DNA from: Morinoia aosen
Taxonomy: Eukaryota; Arthropoda; Malacostraca; Amphipoda; Talitridae
Direction: 5' to 3'
Length of the DNA: 64,000 nt
Assembly (NCBI GenBank): GCA_030386875.1
Contig: CM059563.1
Coordinates: forward strand, 47,212,102 to 47,276,101
Part shown: one piece after another, positions 32,463-44,234 of the stretch
How the letters are laid out: every line of letters starts with the position of its first letter
How positions within the stretch are numbered: the stretch's first letter is position 1
Made by a program: the position numbers and the translations under genes
The notes under the pieces: generated by a model
Database searches by the model: none
The model's input: the letters and a program-made list of their open reading frames with translations, nothing else
Told to the model about the DNA's origin: nothing

Positions 32463-34517
32463 TAGTTGCGTCGTTTTTTTTTAATTTTCCTGTTCATTCG
32501 ATAAAACAATGAGAGCTCTTCGGCAACAAGACCAAAATAGAGGAGAAAATTATGATGATCGTTGGGCAAAATATTTGAAAAGGCCGTCAGTAGTCAATGC
32601 TGCGCGTAGGGGACACCATTTCAGTACGCGCACTTGTAGTAGCGATGTCTGTACGGTTAGGCGCTTATAAAAGAATCGTAAGAATCTGTCACGAGGACTT
32701 CCTTCAAGTCTGCGCTCGAGAAGCGTAATCAAGATAGTACACCCTGAACTTCGAAGCTCATTATCACCGAAATCTGCGCATCTTCAATTGAAGTTTTAAC
32801 TGAACGAAGGAAGGACTCCAATTCGTGAGGATTATTCCTACGCTAGCGACTGAGTGCTCTGTAACCATATTCGTAATTGAAGAATGAATGGAAATATTTT
32901 CCTAGGAGTAATTTATTTGAACCCGCTTCATAAAGTGAAAATGCCTGTAAAGCATAAAATAATTTCCCGGATCGAGTCGTTGAAAGTTTTTCCTTCATTA
33001 CGCTACTAAGTTGGTTATTTCTCGTAACGTTTTTTATTCCTATATAAGATAACTTTTTATGACTTACAACATTTCGTCGTTCGAGAAATTATCTGGGGAA
33101 CCATTCTTTATTGATCCCTATCATAGAAAATGATAGTAGCAGATATATGTGAGCGGACACATATATATACACACACGCATGTTCGTGCATAAAGTCAGTG
33201 TTTCACCCCCAGAAAAATGTACTAATTTGACTGAATATTACTCACATATTTTTTGCTTCAAGTGATACTAAGCCTTCTTTTATAACAGTTAATTTTTCTT
33301 AAGTTCGGTGTATTTTCTTAGATTTAACTAATTAAACTTGTATATATGTAAATAAACATCTACTTACAAACAAAATACACGAGTATTGGGCTGTCGAAGA
33401 TCGAGCACATTTTTTGGTATGTACACAAAATTGAGTACATTTTTTGTTATGTACACAAGCTTACTGCACCTCTGCATCATTCAGCCTCCTTACTTGACTA
33501 ATTAATCAATTAATTAATTCCCGTGCTTGCTAATTGAGCCGCACAGAAATAATCTCTTATTAACTTGGGGCTTGGGTGCATTAATTCTTGAATTAATTAA
33601 CTGACACCCTATTTGATTCAATCAGGTAATATTGGCAGCGGAGCTTGTCACCCGGGGCGCGCGGTTGTCTCCTTCCATGTCGAGCGAAGCTCATGCAAAA
33701 ATATCGACTGCTAATGAACATGTCTGGTGGATCCCGACTGTAAATACTTGACTTTTCCGTTGATGATGAAGAAACTTCATTGCGCGACTAAAATATTCCC
33801 AGGGCCGCGCGAGAAGATTTCTTAACCCGAAAAGTTGCATGGTAGGACTAGAATCTTCACTGAGAAACGTAGAAAGTTGTCCGAAAGTTTTAAAATTATC
33901 AATCGGAAAGTTTTTACCCTAAATAACCGGTGAGAGCAGTTTTCCCTTTAAATTGCACACGTTTGTGTATGGCTCTCTTGAATTAGTTATAAATTACTGG
34001 TTTTCAGCGGTTAATAAAATATTGCATTCTGCTTGATTTACCTCTAATTTTTTTATATAGAAAGGTGATTTTGATCGTATTTTTAAACAGATTTTTTTGG
34101 TCTATTGGAAATAAAGCATCCGTAGATGCCTTCATTATCATCCAAAGTCAGACCAGCCTTTAAAGGAACAGTGTCACTATTTTCATATTGATGCTTTTTT
34201 GTATATATACTTTTTCTTCTGAAGCCTGAAAGAGATTAAATTTTCGAATTTCCTTACGTTACAAGCCGCAGCTGAGTTGAGCGCTGCAGGCTATGCAAGC
34301 GCGAGACGTCAGCTACTGAAGAATGTGTTTCTACTTACTTTCGGTTGAGCCTATCGAGCTGCGTTTAAATTGCAAAATTCAGTCGATACTATTTTAGCTT
34401 AAACAATTTTAAATGCCGAAACTAAACTTGACTCAATGAGGCACGCATTCAAGCTTTTTGTAAATTGGTTGGCCTAAATTGCGACGACTTCATTTAAATA
34501 AGAAAATAGGACAAGCC
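32463..34517. other. Intronic/intergenic, no gene seen
   Basis: Only AT-rich sequence with a short ACATATATATACACACAC run near 33160. Small frames have no supporting features. Confidence 0.45.
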
Positions 34518-36233
34518 ACATTAAATATCTGATGCTCCGGGTAAACCTTAATTTCAAATGTTTCGGCCAAAGGCCATCATCAAAAAAAAAATTCTCTAAA
34601 AATAATTATCACGAATCAAAAACAACTAACCGTTTGAATATTCTACGGAATGTATTCTAAGTTAGATTGCCTATTCACTATAGCAAGTGGGTATGAAATT
34701 GCACTTTTATTGAAAACCGGTTTGAGCTAGGAATATTTTAAAGTTTTAGAACTTTCAAATCGTTTGAAAACTGCGCTTTCCCTTAAATCTAACTGGTGAA
34801 TTGAAACTGGATTGTCGCACTGGTCAGAATGTTCTCTGACCGACTGGAGATCAGAATGTTCTCTGACTGCTTTTGTCAATGATGAACCAGTTCAAAAACT
34901 CTTACCTGAAAGGAAAAAATACGAGATATGCATTCAATGTAGCGTGATGCGCAAAGTGCTCAACCAGGCTTTAAAACAAACGTAGATTGAATTTTGGCAA
35001 AATGTTCATGGTCGGGCTTGACAAATGTATCAATTCTTGATTTATTCACCAAAACAATTTCGAAACTTTTATCAGTAAAGTGGCTTGAAAAATGGTCATT
35101 TCTTCAAAATATTCGATTGTGCACCAAAGTTTGGAAAACGCATCAGCTGAAGTACGAGTCGAAAAAAGGGAAAGTACAAACCAGCACTAAAATTGTAACC
35201 ATAGAAAGAACCAAACAATCTTATTTTGGAGCAAATAAAATTTACCGAAAAGCTTTTGTGTTTGAGAAAAAGTGGCAAAAGTTCCAACTCTTGATGCAAA
35301 AAAGAAAACTACTGTAGATTTTTTTTTTCAACGTGGTGACACTTCTTTCTAGAAGACCGTCGATAATCACTGACAAAACTCTGCCCGAGCCCCGAAAAGC
35401 TTTTTTCTAAAAGTAGAGCACAATTAGGTAGGGCTAGAACGACCTTTTTAGGTCTTTTTCTATTTTTCTAGCAAATTTTGTGCTTCCAGGTTTTTTATTC
35501 CAGCAATCTAATTATGATTGAGCGTGAGATGGCTGATTTAGTAGGAAGAAAGAATCGTCTATGTAGCATTTACAGAACACGAGTTTAACCCTACCAGCTG
35601 CTTGACAAATTTCTCGATAATTTCCGTATCTGGCGCTACACCGCTGTACGTAATCTTCAGATAGTTAGCCTAGTCCGTGAAAAGCGTGTCACCAACCAAA
35701 AATAACCAACCGATAGTGGTTAAACTTCATGGTTGGCCATTCCAGAAGTCCTGCTTCCATGTGTGTGAATTGCCTTTGTGTGATCTAACCTTTAACACTT
35801 AAGTTCAGGGCATTATGTCAAGTAGGGTTAATAAGGAGCATTGTATGACGCAAAATTGGATTCTGGTAGGAGTTTAAGAACTGATTCACTATTAACTAGC
35901 CCCCTCCCTCAATTTTTTCTAGTCATAGCTCATTCTCATCAATGTGACAATCCACTTAAACTATTTTTTTTCAGCAGAAGCGCAATGTTACACCGATAGG
36001 TGAATTCTGGAGTCCTATTGCAGATTAAAGCTCACAACTATTGTAGGTGCTAGTGCTAGTTCACAAATTCGCTCTAGTAACAATTCATCGCATTTAGCGC
36101 ACATTTTATTTAAAATTTCGATACGGTTATTCGCTTATCATTTTGTATTATTTTTCTTCAGTATTTTTTATGGGATAGGCTGTGGCCGAAACGTTCGCAA
36201 TTAGGTTTATCCAGAGCATAGAATATTTAATGG
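34518..36233. mobile_element. Putative element bounded by inverted ends carrying a GATGATGG...CCGAAAC motif
   Basis: The left end (34518-34592, read on the minus strand) has GATGATGGCC, a TTT loop, GGCCGAAAC, then AATTAAGGTTTACCCGGAGC and ATATTTAATG. The right end (36170-36233, + strand) has GGCTGTGGCCGAAACG, CAATTAGGTTTATCCAGAGC and ATATTTAATG. The two are clear inverted relatives about 1.6 kb apart with the ATATTTAATG side outermost. They may be the terminal inverted repeats of one element or two oppositely oriented insertions. The interior has a 107-codon frame (34994-35317, +) without recognisable domain. Confidence 0.5.
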
Positions 36234-37259
36234 GGTCTTTCTCTCTCACTCGTTTTCTTTGAGAGTGCTTCTTCTCGGTGAGGGTTTTTGTGGTTTAATT
36301 ATGCTACGATAACTACAGTGTTCAAAGTTTTTCTTTGATGTACTGTAACGATATTAGCGTATTCAAATGAATGTAAATTATTTCACCTAATCGTATTACC
36401 TAATCTGTGGAATGTTTTCAAGATGACACAGTATTTGTTTGATCACAACTTTCAGCGCAACATAATTTGGAATTTGCCCCCAAAATCAATTGTGATGTCA
36501 TAACGAAATTTACTGCAGCTATGCATGCTTCATGTCCATCCAAAATAAAATTAACACACACTCTTTCCCTTCAATTATATTAGTCATAGCATAAGAATCA
36601 TTAAAATAAATACGGCTGATGAACGTTGCGCTCCCGATACGATAGGCATGGCACCCTAACTGACACTGAAAAAAACATCAACGTGAGTGGCTTCCGTTTG
36701 ATTCTCGTCGCTTGCAGGTAATATTCAGAGGCTGCCGTTTATGAAATGTCGTGCCCTCACGGAAAGGGTGCTTCCAATATTAACGCAGCAGGGCTAATAT
36801 TAGCACACCATCCAATTAAAGCGGGTATTTCTACAGCGCTGCACTAGAGCGGTAATTACGGCAACTAGTGCAATAAATTTTAGTTGTTGTTGGCTGTTAG
36901 TTCGACGGTGGGGCGTCGTGTGCGCTTATAACTCCTTACCACGGCTCATCCCTCCTGATCCGTTCTTACGTTACCTCCCTTAATTGCGCTGGCTGCTGCT
37001 GCTACTGCAGCTTTAGTTATTGCAATGGATTTTTGTCGCTCTTGTTAGTTTTTGAGCGTCAGTGGATGACTCGTTAGCAGTTGGAGCTCAGTGGCAGATC
37101 TGATGTGCTGTGCCCGAGCGGCAGCGATAGGACACAAGGACTTGCATACGCTGGAAGGAATATGCAAGCGTATGACGGCCAAACAAAGGTTAAACATGTC
37201 ATGACAACAGTATTTCGTGTGCTGCTTCAAAAGCACGAGCAATCATACGTTTCGAACTA
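36234..37259. other. No recognisable feature
   Basis: Includes a short GCTGCTGCTGCTACTGCAGC run near 36990. A 69-codon frame at 37081 overlaps an equally long antisense frame; neither is supported. Confidence 0.45.
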
Positions 37260-37829
37260 CCAGGTGTCCGATAAAAAGTTGCCGACTTGAAAATGTAGTA
37301 ATATGCAAAACATTAGTGCTAGAAGGCTTAAATAGATTTCGTTGAAAAAGGGCAGAATTTATAGTTTTATTTTGTTTCATTAACTTTATCTACTTGGCAC
37401 ACCTTTCAAATAAATGTGACATTCATCACTAAAAAATGTTTCCCAACAGTAGTTCATCAGAACTGCTCATGTTTTGATTCTGCGAAAAAATAATCTCTGA
37501 TCTTTATCATGTGGTGAGATTTCTTGACGACATTGCATTTTATATGGTTTCAAATGAAATTCTTTTTTGGTTATAAAATAAGGAGTAATTTTTTTCACCT
37601 GTGCCTCAGCAGACAATTTTATCACTGATTTCGCTCTATCATCGTTAATTTAAATCCTTCCCATGTTAATTCTAATTTCTGTCTTTCTAGTATGCCAAAT
37701 AGACAAAATTATCGAAATAAAATAAAACGTTAAATCTTGCTCTTTTCAATGAAACCTTCAGTCTTCTAGCACTAAAATTTCACCAACTACAACATTTTTA
37801 AATCGGCAACATTTTTAGCAGTCACACTG
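37260..37829. mobile_element. Mariner-type non-autonomous element, about 570 bp
   Basis: The left end (CCAGGTGTCCGATAAAAAGT, TGCCGACTTGAAAATGTAGT, TAGTGCTAGAAGGCT) and the reverse complement of the right end (CAGTGTGACTGCTAAAAATG, TTGCCGATTTAAAAATGTTG, TAGTGCTAGAAGACT) form imperfect inverted repeats of about 75 bp. They are flanked by TA (37258-37259 and 37830-37831). The CAGG-TGTCCGATAA-type end and TA duplication suggest the Tc1/mariner superfamily. The interior has no intact frame. Confidence 0.65.
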
Positions 37830-38719
37830 TATAATCTCGAAGTGATTTAAACAGAAAACAAAATTGTCCAGGGTGTAGAGTTATTTCTTTTCACAAATTT
37901 TTGTCTATAAATAAATAATGGAGTTGCTCGATGAACGACAGCAGTTGGGAGCCACTTGGCCGGCTCAGTCTGTTGACTGCAACTCGAGGCGGCTCGAGAG
38001 TCGAGGGTTGGCTGATCTCTCTGGTCATCTTTTGTGTACAGTGTTGAGCGCTGCGAGTGATTGCGAGAGGCTCTAGCGGGGTCATCGGAGGCGAGGGAAT
38101 GGTGTACACATTGCTCACATCTGGATCTGTGTGACTGCCTTTTGGTTTGTGTCTGGTGTTGTGAGTAATATATTTTCCTTGTCTTCTGTGTAGCTTATTC
38201 TATTAGAAATATTTACGGAGTACCGAAATTTAAACTTGCGTGAGGCCAGTGTGTATTGAACAATATCATTGCTCACTGTACGACAACTGGTTCTCGTACA
38301 TTGCGATGGTCGTATTGAGGACATGGGGTGTTTGCTTAAAGTGGCATATATGTGGCATTTTTTTGCCATATTTTTGCTTGTTTTTATTGCGGCATGGGGT
38401 TTTATTGATTCTTACGGCATATGGTTTTTGGTAAAGTTTAAAGGAAAAGTTTATCACAATACTCGCGTAAATTCATTCACCTAATCCAATTATGCTAAAA
38501 ATCATAATTTTTTTTGCTGCGCAATGACTTCAACTAGAATCTCATCGACAGCTGCCGTCAAAAATGTATGCAATTTTGTAACGTAACCTATAACACCACA
38601 TATTAAAAAATGTATTCATCATAAATTCACGAGGCAGTTGCCTATAGCGTCTTTAATTTCTTGAAATCCGTTGAATCTTCAAATGCTGATAAATTAATGT
38701 CGTACCTGAACCATGAAGT
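37830..38719. other. No recognisable feature
   Basis: Slightly GC-richer patch at 37920-38110, open on both strands, with no identifiable protein family. Confidence 0.4.
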
Positions 38720-39066
38720 GGGTTCTTTTCCCTCCTCGAAAATGTGTGGTCCTGAGCTGAGAGTAAGGTAGGCCTTCTTTTTGGTTTAATGAAATGTTTT
38801 TTGTTTTGTTAAAGACTATCTTTTTTCGGTCACTGGTGTCCTGTTTTTCATCACCTCTGACTTTCTTCTTCAACTTTGATCTTGTTTCACAACCTTCCGT
38901 CTTAACTATCTGTATCTATGTGCCCGGGATCCTGTGCGGAAACTCACCTTGTGCGTAGATTTTGCGTTCCCTTAACTCCATACTAAACGGTGCCTTAATC
39001 TTTCCTCTCTTTGCACATCTTTGTTGTGGTAGGAGAGGCTTAAACTAATTTATAATTAATTAGTTA
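38720..39066 (+). repeat. R1 interspersed repeat
   Basis: It starts at the CCTCCTCGAAAATGTGTGGTCC region and continues with GAGCTGAGAGTAAGGTAGGC, CTTCTTTTTGGTTTAATGAA, GTCCTGTTTTTCATCACCTC, CTTGTTTCACAAC, GATTTTGCGTTCCCTTAACT, CCATACTAAACGGTGCCTTA and GAGAGGCTTAAACTAATTTA. Confidence 0.85.
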
Positions 39067-39594
39067 ATTATTTAATTTTTTCTCCCCAATCTTTTTCAAG
39101 ATGCTGCATCATTTATCGCGTTCTTTGATCGTCAAGTGCTGGTCTGATGAGGGAATCAATTTTCTCTATAAGTGCTGCATTGAGTGTCAGACACGCTCGA
39201 TTAACTCGAGTTCCACACGCCGCTTGTGACGCGCGCCCTCCAACGGACCAAACATTTGGTTGGAGCGTCTTCCGGTAGATGATTGATATGCCGTGAGCGG
39301 CAGAACATGAACGTCGGATCTTTATTTCAAGGTCTAACGATGCACTTCTGTTCCTTTCCTCACGTTAATTTCATGCGGAATCTGACATGCGGTGCGAGAT
39401 TGTTCCGTAACCGGCGAGTGTTCTCAGATGGTCGTTTTTTTCTTTGGGTGGTAGCTTCTTACTTATTATGCTTCACTGAAATTGATAGTTTTTCTATGGT
39501 GATAGCTCTTTGCAGGTGATATTTCTTTAATAGTGGTAATTCTTCAATAATATGTCTTTGATGGGCGATTTTTCTTTGATGCATGAAAATTTGA
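39067..39594. other. No recognisable feature
   Basis: A short GC-rich patch (39200-39250) and a few degenerate GATGGG/GGTGATA motifs lead into the next array. Confidence 0.4.
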
Positions 39595-40578
39595 TGGACG
39601 ATTGCTGTTTGAGGGACGATGGCTGTTTGGTGGACGATGGCTGTTTGAGGACGATGGCTGTTTGGTGGACGATAGCTGTTTGGTGGACGATGGCTGTTTG
39701 GTGGACGATGGCTGTTTGGTGGACGATTGCTGTTTGGTGGACGATGGCTGTTTGGTGGACGATGGCTGTTTGGTGGACGATGGCTGTTTGGTGGACGATG
39801 GCTGTTTGGTGAACGATGGCTGTTTGGTGGACGATGGCTGTTTGGTGGACGATGGCTGTTTGGTGGACGATGGCTGTTTGGTGGACGATGGCTGTTTGGT
39901 GGACGATGGCTGTTTGGTGGACGATGGCTGTTTGGTGGACGATGGCTGTTTGGTGGACGATGGCTGTTTGGTGGACGATGGCTGTTTCTTGGACGATGGC
40001 TGTTTGGTGGACGATGGCTGTTTGGTGGACGATGGCTGTTTAGTGGACGATGGCTGTTTGGTGGACGATGGCTGTTTGGTGGACGATGGCTGTTTGGTGG
40101 ACGATGGCTGTTTGGTGGACGATGGCTGTTTGGTGGACGATGGCTGTTTGGTGGACGATGGCTGTTTGGTGGACGATGGCTGTTTGGTGGACGATGGCTG
40201 TTTGGTGGACGATGGCTGTTTGGTGGACGATGGCTGTTTGGTGGACGATGGCTGTTTGGTGGACGATGGCTGTTTGGTGGACGATTGCTGTTTGAGGGAC
40301 GATGGCTGTTTCTTGGACGATGGCTGTTTGGTGGACGATGGCTGTTTGGTGGACGATGGCTGTTTAGTGGACGATGGCTGTTTGGTGGACGATGGCTGTT
40401 TGGTGGACGATGGCTGTTTGGTGGACGATGGCTGTTTGGTGGACGATGGCTGTTTGGTGGACGATGGCTGTTTGGTGGACGATGGCTGTTTGGTGGACGA
40501 TGGCTGTTTGGTGGACGATGGCTGTTTGGTGGACGATGGCTGTTTGGTGGACGATGGCTGTTTGTTGAACGATTGTTC
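39595..40578. repeat. Minisatellite, 18-bp unit, about 54 copies, with internal duplication
   Basis: The unit is GACGATGGCTGTTTGGTG. The variant series TTTCTTGG, then two normal units, then TTTAGTGG occurs at 39981 and again at 40305, exactly 18 units (324 bp) apart. The variant ATTGCTGTTTGAGGG occurs at both 39602 and 40284. A block duplication created half of the array. Open frames on both strands (NSHRPP, DDGCLV) are artefacts. Confidence 0.95.
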
Positions 40579-41087
40579 ATTGATAGTGATTAGTTGATGG
40601 GTGGTTGTTTATCTATGGAAAAATTACAATTTCATGATCGCTATTTCCAATGTTTTCGTTGGACGATTGTTTCTTGCCGGAAAATCGTTTCACTGAAGAT
40701 GACTCATTGATTTTCTGTTTTTGCTGGAAAACTATTGGCTGGAAAATCTTTGTTTCGTTGAAGATGGCTCATTATTTTTATCATTTTAAAAGCGATGTAC
40801 TTTGATAGGGAATTGTTATAGACACTCAATTTTCTATAACGTTTAATCTTTACGAATTTACAGGTTGTTATCTAAAATTAAAAATTTTCTACGTTTGATT
40901 TAATTCGTGTTACAAATTATTGCTTCAGTTTCCTACAACTTCAGAGGGCCAGCCAATAAGTCATATTAATGGCAGTAATATTTTATGGCTGATATTAATT
41001 TCTAAGAGCAGAAATATACGGTGATCCACCAAATTGAAAAAGCATGAGCCATGCCGAGCAGGTTTTTGTGCGAGAAATGCTTTTATT
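40579..41087. other. Degenerate flank of the 18-bp array, then AT-rich spacer
   Basis: Scattered GACGATTG, GAAGATGGCTCATT and GGAAAATC motifs to about 40780 look like decayed relatives of the array. Nothing further is seen. Confidence 0.45.
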
Positions 41088-42030
41088 TTATTTTCGGTCT
41101 AACTTCAGAGCACGCGAGAAATATTTTATTTTCGGTCTAACTTCAGAGCACGTGAGAAATATTTTATTTTCGGTCTAACTTCAGAGCACGTGAGAAATAT
41201 TTTATTTTCGGTCCAACTTCAGAGCACGTGAGAAATATTTTATTTTCGGTCTTACTTCAGAGCACACGAGAAATATTTTATTTTCGGTCTAACTTCAGAG
41301 CACGTGAGAAATATTTTATTTTCGGTCTAACTTCAGAGCACGTGAGAAATATTTTATTTTCGGTCTAACTTCAGAGCACGTGAGAAATATTTTATTTTCG
41401 GTCTTACTTCAGAGCACGTGAGAAATATTTTATTTTCGGTCTTACTTCAGAGCACGTGAGAAATATTTTATTTTCGGTCTTACTTCAGAGCACGTGAGAA
41501 ATATTTTATTTTCGGTCTAACTTCAGAGCACGTGAGAAATATTTTATTTCCGGTCTTACTTCAGAGCACGTGAGAAATATTTTATTTTCGGTCTTTCTTC
41601 AGAGCATGTGAGAAATATTTTATTTTCGGTCTTACTTCAGAGCACGTGAGAAATATTTTATTTTCGGTCTAACTTCAGAGCACGCGAGAAATATTTTATT
41701 TTCGGTCTTACTTCAGAGCACGTGAGAAATATTTTATTTTCGGTCTAACTTCAGAGCACGCGAGAAATATTTTATTTTCGGTCTAACTTCAGAGCACGCG
41801 AGAAATATTTTATTTTCGGTCTTACTTCAGAGCACGTGAGAAATATTTTATTTTTCGGTCTTACTTCATAGCACGTGAGAAATATTCTATTTTCAGTCTT
41901 ACTTCAGAGCACGTGAGAAATATTTTATTTTCGGTCTTACTTCAGAGCACGTGAGAAATATTTTATTTTTCGGTCTTAGTTCATAGCACGTGAGAAATAT
42001 TCTATTTTCGGTCTTACTTCAGAGCACGTG
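41088..42030. repeat. Minisatellite, 38-bp unit, about 25 copies
   Basis: The unit is GAGAAATATTTTATTTTCGG then TCTAACTTCAGAGCACGT. Variation is limited to TCTAAC versus TCTTAC, GCACGT versus GCACGC, and an inserted T in two late copies (near 41850 and 41965), each followed by the same TTCATAGCAC change. The last two variants mark a two- to three-unit block duplication. Confidence 0.95.
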
Positions 42031-42214
42031 AGAAAACTGGCAAAAGTTTTACTGCTTGTTCGTACTACAGAGTCAATAAATACCGATAGCTCTGCATTTA
42101 AACAGTCTAAAATAATTTAAGCAAGTAATCATTCGATATAAATTTGAACAACTCATATGAATGAGTTAGAATGACACAAATTGTGGACACGGTGAGACCA
42201 TCTTGTCATGTTGT
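42031..42214. other. Spacer
   Basis: Nothing recognisable. Confidence 0.5.
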
Positions 42215-42352
42215 TTGTTTTGGCGGCCACCGGTGGTCATTGAGGAGACTTCCGCAGCGTAGCTGACCTACCCGTGATTACAAACTCAATTTCTATGCAT
42301 ACTTAATCTTAAGCAAATGAATGTGCGGTCCATTTGATGTTTGCTATCGTCC
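42215..42352 (-). mobile_element. Truncated piggyBac-like MITE (minus orientation)
   Basis: GGCCACCGGTGGTCATTGAG, ACAAACTCAATTT..ATGCAT, GCGGTCCATTTGATGTTTG match the reverse complement of the copy at 52121-52336 and the direct strand of 53589-53807. The right end is lost where it joins an R1 repeat. Confidence 0.6.
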
Positions 42353-42392
42353 GTGTTGGCTACCGGAATTGATAGTGATATTATTCGAGTAT

Positions 42393-42985
42393 TGAACTCC
42401 CCTCAGAGGGATGCAGTGATTGTATCTCAAGGAATTATTACTGTCCGAGGAAGATGTGGGGTTCCGAACTAAAGATGAGGTCGGCCCTTCTTTTTGTTGA
42501 AATAAAATAGGGTTTTGTACTGTTACGGACCATTTTCTTCTCCGTTTACTACTGTTCATTTTCAGCACCTGTAACATTTTTCTTCAACATGCGTTTTGTT
42601 TCATGAACTTTTTGGTTCAACCTTTTGTTGAAATTGAATTAATTTTTTGTTATGCTACAAACAAATTTTTTGTCTGTTCTCTGCAGTTCTGTTTTTCAGA
42701 ACCTTATTTTTTTAATTTTTGTCATCTATCATTAACTCGTCAGTTGAACTTTTTTTTAGGTTCACTGCTGTCCGGTTTTTCAACCCCTACGAATTGCTTC
42801 CATTTCTTACCCTTGCCTTCTTTCGAAAACTTGTCAACCTTCTTGTTTCTGAGAGCAAGGTGTGGAGACACCTTCTACATAGATTTATTTTAATTTTATA
42901 CAAGGTGCCTTCCTTTCTCCTCATTTGGGAATACCTTTATTGAGGTTACAGAGGCTTGAAGTAATCTAATCTGATTCATTTGTTC
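42393..42985 (+). repeat. R1 interspersed repeats, one full and one partial copy in tandem
   Basis: Copy one starts GAACTCCCCTCAGAGGGATG, continues through GGCCCTTCTTTTTGTTGAAA and TTACGGACCATTTTCTTC, and breaks at about 42615. A second partial copy (from TTAGGTTCACTGCTGTCCGG) ends GGTTACAGAGGCTTGAAGTA. Confidence 0.8.
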
Positions 42986-43555
42986 TGTACTACAAGGTGT
43001 CGGTAGATGGATCCGATCTTCTTAAATAGGATTCTTTTTCTTAATTTGTTTCTTGGGCCAAGCGCTAGGCCGCTTGCTGTATTGCGCTATCATTCTGCCC
43101 CGTCACTGGTGAGTTCTTATTAATATCAATAAACTTAGTTTACTTGCCCGTACTTTGAATTAAATTAAATTCCATAGTCTTGTCACTGGTTTCAATGTCT
43201 GTTTTGTTTCATTACAGGTCATACGAGCACCAATACCCTTGTCGGTTTAGTACAGCTCAGTGCAGTCTTTTATTCAGTATGGCTCAAGTTTATCCTGTAA
43301 CCTAATGTTGTTCTGTTTAAATGGAACAACTCTGTATTTGTATAATTGATTATTCGCAACTCGTCCAATTCGTCTTTACTCTAATCCTTAATTTTGTTTT
43401 GCTTTTGTTTCATTAAATGTCAGTAACTTTTGAGATTGTTTATCCTCGCTTCGCAGTACTAGAAAACTTATTCATGAAAACCCTCAGAGATACGGTTCAT
43501 CAATAGTCCTTAGCCCAAGTAGGCAATACGAACTTGGGGCAAGATTTTGCCCTGA
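42986..43555. other. No recognisable feature
   Basis: AT-rich spacer between R1 copies. Confidence 0.45.
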
Positions 43556-43557
43556 CA

Positions 43558-43655
43558 CGAGGGACTTTCCTCCTCCTTCATGTGGGAAAACATTTGTTGA
43601 GGTTAGGAAGGCTTAACTAAGTTGTAATCTAATCAGAGTATTGAACTTCATTTTG
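43558..43655 (+). repeat. R1 interspersed repeat, 3' fragment
   Basis: CCTCCTCCTTCATGTGGGAA, CATTTGTTGAGGTTAGGAAG, GCTTAACTAAGTTGTAATCT, AATCAGAGTATTGAAC match the R1 end. Confidence 0.65.
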
Positions 43656-43785
43656 ATGCGATGCATTAAGCGTGTCGATTGTTTTTATTATAGATTCGGG
43701 TTCTAATAACTCAAGGAAGTGGCAGCCTGACTTAAAACTTGGGTGCCTGAATTACCGTTGGTTTCGACCCTGTACTAAATGTTAA

Positions 43786-43977
43786 CGCTTTGACTGCAGC
43801 GGAAAAAAGTGAATTTTTAAATTCAATTCAAATTGAAATTGAATTGTAGTAAGTAATGTTGAAAGTACCAAACATTGACCGGATCATGTTTTTTCATGTT
43901 TTGATTAAGTATTTAAAAAAATTAAGTTTGTGACTACTGGTTGGTCAGCAGCATTATGAAAACTCCCTCAGTGACCA
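43786..43977 (+). mobile_element. piggyBac-like MITE, 3'-truncated
   Basis: It starts CGCTTTGACTGCAGCGG directly after TTAA (43782-43785). It continues TTCAATTCAAATTGAAATTG, ACCAAACATTGACCGGATCA, GTTTGTGACTACTGGTTGGT, CAGCATTATGAAAACTCCC, in parallel with 52121-52336, and stops before the right terminal repeat. Confidence 0.6.
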
Positions 43978-44234
43978 AATATATATTAAGAAGCAACACT
44001 TCGTCCCTCACGTGTCTGTACTCGCCTGGCCCACAACTGCCCTCCCAGTAGGGAAGATAGCCCCTTATTATTGAGACGCTTCGTTAGTGTGTGTCAGAGA
44101 AATTGGTCACCTGAGGAGCAAGCCATTGCGGGTACAGATATAGTAGCGACACATGTGGCGGTGAAGGAAAAATACAGGTTTCCATTTCAGCCAACCATGG
44201 TGCGTCAATCATTCGTTTTGAAATGATGAAACTG
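43978..44234. other. Spacer
   Basis: Nothing recognisable. Confidence 0.5.

Noticed and set aside
34994..35317. 107-codon plus frame as the coding region of the 34.5-36.2 kb element
   Set aside because: Lys-rich composition with no transposase, RT or DNA-binding motif; length is within chance expectation.
39459..40597. Pro/His/Asn-rich 373-codon minus frame
   Set aside because: Almost entirely the 18-bp array, with equally long plus frames. The non-repetitive tail has no family match.
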